Shown here piece after piece: positions 60,055 through 64,000 of a stretch of 64,000 nucleotides of DNA (position 1 is the stretch's first letter; each line of letters starts with the position of its first letter). Below the pieces are notes generated by a model that worked only from the letters and a program-made list of their open reading frames with translations, was not told where the DNA came from and did no database searches. Position numbers and translations under genes: made by a program. The stretch is from Agelaius tricolor (Eukaryota > Chordata > Aves > Passeriformes > Icteridae): positions 85,585,001 to 85,649,000 of the forward strand of contig JALJCS010000002.1 in the NCBI GenBank assembly GCA_023055355.1, read 5' to 3'.

Positions 60055-60115
60055 CCCAAACCAAACCAAACCAAACCAAACAACAAACAACCCCCCCCCC
60101 TCCACCCCAACCCCC
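60055..60115. repeat. (CCAAA)n tract followed by C runs; minus-strand G-quadruplex potential
   Basis: ccaaa is repeated about five times, then caacaaacaa, then C10 (60091-60100), CCCC and CCCCC separated by 2-4 bases. On the minus strand the C runs give G runs that meet a four-run quadruplex pattern, because C10 can supply two of them. Confidence 0.85.
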
Positions 60116-60674
60116 TCTTTTCAAGAATCATAGAAATGTATTTGTCTCGTGCCTGAAAAGACAACTACTTCCTTGCTGTTGCAAGATGACAGGGGAAGCA
60201 GATGCATGTGTCTCTTCAGGTGTCTACAAGAGATGTGGAAAGATATGTTCAAATATACAGGAAAAAGAAAATTATCTTGGAGACTTGTGAGGATGATTTT
60301 TGAATGGATCATCCTTCTATAAACACTGGAGCTGGAATTGAACAAATCCTTTATCTTTCAGTTGCTGAGAAACAGCCCCATGAAAGGCTGTCATCTACAG
60401 CCAGTGAGGTCAGCAGGAGCTTTGGTCAGGCCCTTGCAAGCTTCACTTTTTGCTTACAATGCCTGAAAAATAAAAGGACAGACATCTGTGCCATGGTCCT
60501 CTAAGGACACGGGTTATCCATGGACCAGGAATGGCTGCATTTTGGTGGAAGTTTTGATAAGTACAGGTATATGTTTTTTGATTTCAGAGGGTAAATTCAT
60601 GCAAGTGTCAAATATTTTCATTAATTCATTTTTCCATCTAGTTACCATCTGGTGTCTGGCTCAGAAGCTTTAGA
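60116..60674. other. Unique noncoding sequence, no gene seen
   Basis: Nothing recognisable. Confidence 0.5.
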
Positions 60675-60762
60675 GTTTGGGTTTGTTTTTGGTTTTTTTT
60701 GGAGTTTTTTGGGGGGGAGACTTTTGGTTTTTTTGGTTTTTTTTTGTTAGGCTTTTGGGGTT
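60675..60762. repeat. T/G-only tract
   Basis: T runs of 4-9 separated by gg or ggg, with one G7 (60711-60717). It is the complement-type counterpart of the A/C tracts. Confidence 0.9.
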
Positions 60763-63700
60763 ATTTTAAACTGCAATTAAGAAATTAAATAATATTTGCA
60801 TGAAACTTCTTGCTTGAGAAGGCCAGCATGGTACAGGACTTGTATATTCCATCACTGGTATAAATTGACTGTCAGCTTGGTGGCAAGTGGACATAAAAAA
60901 GGAGTTGGATATCTATTAGTCATTCCATTGTGAGGCTATCAAATGTTCTGAAAAGTAGTAATAAAACTGCTTGTTCCAACCTTTGGTGTAATCAGCAGAA
61001 AAACTGTTAGATTCTGATGGACAGAATCCATAATTAATTTTCCTCTAATTTCTGAATTTCTTCTTTTTCTAATTTCCACCTTGTCCAGAGAGAAGACCTC
61101 TCAAAAGCAGCAAAAAATTACATTATTTTTAAATACATGTGGGACACACATTTTCAGTAGTTTGATTATTTCTTACCTATAGACCAAAACCACTTACCAA
61201 AAATGACCCTTTATAGTTTTCTCAGAGCTAAACATTTTAAAGAGGTTGGGTAAAATTAATTTATGAATCAAGATCACAGGACTAAGGAATAATCCCAAGG
61301 CCCTGTGCTAAACAGTTCCTATATAGTCCTATACAGACATCCATAGTCTGTGCTGCAGTGCTGGAGCTAAATACACTGTACAATTAACTGCTGTCCTAGG
61401 ACCACACTTGTTTTCAGCATTATAAACTTTTCTATGGCTTTGTCCTCTTTTTCAGCTCCTGAAGAATAGTTAAAGCAATCTTAGCCCCATTAGAACCAAA
61501 GGTTTCTATTTTTGAATTCTTCTATCTTTGCTGCCATTCATGTTACTTATGAGAACTCTTCTACAGCTGAGACAGCAATGGCATGAAAAATACACATCCT
61601 TCTCTGATTATAATAATTTTCAACATAACTGTGTCTTTGACATCCATAGTTCTTTTACCTGATGTTGTTTTGTTTGGTTTTTTTCTTTTTTTTCCCTTTA
61701 TGAAGAGGATTTTAATTATCTAGTATATTTATATGTCTATGTGGGTATCAGCTACCTTTGTGGACTGGTAGGAGTGAATCTGCATAATGAAACAACTGGC
61801 ACTGAAGATCCTATGTCCATGTTATTCACTTTTCAGGGTTATTCTACTCTGAGCTAGCTCTCATCTGGTCTTGTAGAATTCTTTTTGGTGCAGTGCAATG
61901 AGGTATGCTTCTGAAGCAAACTTCCCACTCCAATTTTGTCTGACAGGAATCTGGCTCACAGTCTCCAAGACAGATTCATGATGGGAACCAAAACACCATA
62001 AGTGGGGTTATGTGAGATTTGCTTCAAAAATGTATTCTTGATCCAAACTAAAGCCCTGACGTAGATAAATCCTGAGTGATATGCTGGAAAGATTTGGAAG
62101 AATGTCAGGCTGTAGACAGCTAATATCCAGGATGGAGCACTGTCTTCAACAGCTTGTACTGCTGGAAGGAACAGACAGAAGTTTTATGCCCAACGGTGGG
62201 AACTGAGAAGCCACAAGGCATCCTACATGTTCACAGCAATGAAGCCCCTGGTGAGCCAAAGATGCTCATTTATTTCCTTCTCCCCTGAAAATGCAGTCCC
62301 TGTTTCAAAAGTTCTGCTAACAAACCACACAAAATACGTGGTTAAGAAAGAAGCTCTGCTGGGAGAGGCATGTGCTGTGTTTTCAGCTAGTTGGGCAAAT
62401 GTCTTACATGTCTAATGCATGGTTGGACAATGTGATTTAATAAGAACTCAGCTTCACAGGAGGAGACCATTCAGAAATAGTAACTGGCATGTACAGCAGC
62501 TGCACTCTGCTTTTCAATAATTTTTTCCACCATTTTAATGAATGTTTCATGTTATCTTTTCTTGCTGCTCAATTGTCCCAGCTCCTATTACTGAACACAA
62601 GGGCCGCCTTTCACGACCTGTATCACTCCACACTGACATAATATACTTATAATTCTGGAAATTCCAAGGCATATATACACTTCACGGTAACTCCCAGGCA
62701 ACTAAGCCCTCTTGGAGCTTGCAATTTTACTGTATTTCATTCCACAAAGGAAATCCTACCCCCAGAGGAAGCAGTAAGCTCTGGCCACCCCTATAGCTGA
62801 TAACAAACCAAGACTTTCATCACATTTTTTTGACCCATTCTTGGCTTTCAGGAATAACAACAGCTGCTGAAAGCAATACAATTTTTAGTTGTGCTTTTTT
62901 ACCTTCCCCCCTAGCAAGCATCCTTATGAGAGGCTGAGAGATTAAATAGCCTTGGGGTAAATCTATCTCCAACAGCTGTTGCCTCCAGCATTCTTGACTG
63001 TCAGTGACTTCATTGAAAACGTATGAGTGATCTTTCAGCATGTTCACAAGTGGAGAAACGTGTCAACTGGGAAATCTCTTTACCCCCAGCCCCATCTTCA
63101 TGAATGTACACGGATGGTTGAATAGTTTCTCAAAATTCCCAGTGGTTCCATGACATTTCTTTCTTTATCTCCTTGGTTTTGTTTGTTAATCTTTCTTTAA
63201 TGCAAAGATAGCTCTAAAAAGGATGAGCATGAATTATGTTTTGTCAGCCTGAATATTCCCTTCGAGGGCCATTTGTTTGGATATGTAAATCAGTTTTCAT
63301 AATGTAAGAGGCTAGGGCAGAACTGACTTGATGAGGACTGAAGTGAGGAATGTGGACTGCAAACCAAACAGAAAACTGCAGACCACTACAGGCAGTTCCC
63401 ATTTCTCACTGGTGCAGGTAGCTTTTACTTTGCTGGCCTCTCTGTAACACCCCCATTCCTGAGCACTGAAGACACAGATGGCACTTGGCCGCTGTCCCCT
63501 GACCTCCCAGCACTGCTCACGGACACTGTGTCCATCCCACTCCGTGTCCAAGGCCTCTGGCTGTGGGAACATCATGGTCCAGCCCTGCTTCCCTCCCCAC
63601 CCTGGCGGGGTCATGGGGCTGCTTCAAAAATGAAAGGTTTGCCTAAGTTTGACTCACAAATCTGCTCTGAAACTGAGATGTCTAGGCAGTCTGATCAATT

Positions 63701-64000
63701 TCTTTTGTTGCTCTAGTCACCCTAGTACCTACACTAGCAGCTGCATATTTTGTGTGTACCTGAAGCTGTCCCTGATTTCATTTATACCTTTATCAAACTC
63801 CATCTTAAGTTTATTCCCATTTTTCATATTGAGGAGGCTAATAAACAAATTTACTCCTTTGAGAATAGAAACTGGCTTTTACTTTCTAACTAAATATATT
63901 TGGGCATAATTTGGAAGCATTTGTTGATACAATAAATGTGATCTTTTAGCTTAAGTGGCTTTTGTCCACCTCTGATTTTTGGTGCTGGCTTTTGTGTATC
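60763..64000. other. Unique noncoding sequence, no gene seen
   Basis: A further short T/G tract lies at about 61660-61697. Segments such as 60950-61150 and 63170-63300 are A+T-rich and CpG-poor. The frame at 63312-63614 (minus, 100 codons) is G+C-richer but unfamiliar. No mobile element was recognised. Confidence 0.5.

Overview
The window looks like noncoding avian DNA, most likely from a songbird. The main evidence is the retroelement content. There are about ten copies of the bird-type LINE CR1, several ending in the family's ATTCTATG-like 3' repeat, and seven LTRs of avian endogenous retroviruses. Two of the LTR types resemble families I know from passerine genomes. I found no convincing host protein-coding gene, rRNA, tRNA or CRISPR array. 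The open frames are short, and the few longer ones are CR1 reverse-transcriptase remnants, frames inside LTRs, or chance frames without a recognisable domain. The window is probably intergenic or lies inside a very large intron; the sequence cannot tell which.

Layout. 1-9.4 kb is mostly unique sequence with a (CATCT)n microsatellite, a double hairpin at 628-674 and solo LTR 'A' (2337-3384). 9.4-15 kb holds a CR1, an ERVK-like LTR and two CR1 copies one behind the other. 15-23 kb is mostly unique. 23-31.5 kb holds a songbird-type solo LTR (23240-23616), a CR1, a duplicated octamer-motif segment, an ERVK-like LTR (29717-30227) and solo LTR 'B' (30411-31493). 33-38 kb mixes an ancient amniote-type CR1/L3 piece, younger CR1 fragments and a third solo LTR with target duplication. 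41-48.4 kb has three CR1 copies, one of them split by an LTR. 50.6-51.2 kb is another ancient CR1/L3 piece. 55.1-56.3 kb is the best-preserved CR1, with reverse-transcriptase motifs still readable on the minus strand. The last 20 kb is rich in strand-asymmetric A/C (or T/G) tracts.

The most notable signal is the relation between LTR A and LTR B. They lie 28 kb apart in the same orientation, and each is bounded by its own perfect 5-bp target duplication (caacc and ctggc). They look about 70-80% alike at both ends. Across an internal block of about 506 bp they differ by one substitution and two small indels. This is what ectopic gene conversion between dispersed LTRs should leave; an assembly artefact is the main rival. 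No operon-like gene cooperation exists here: the structure comes from repeated retroelement insertion into otherwise unique, A+T-leaning DNA, some of which looks like candidate conserved noncoding sequence.
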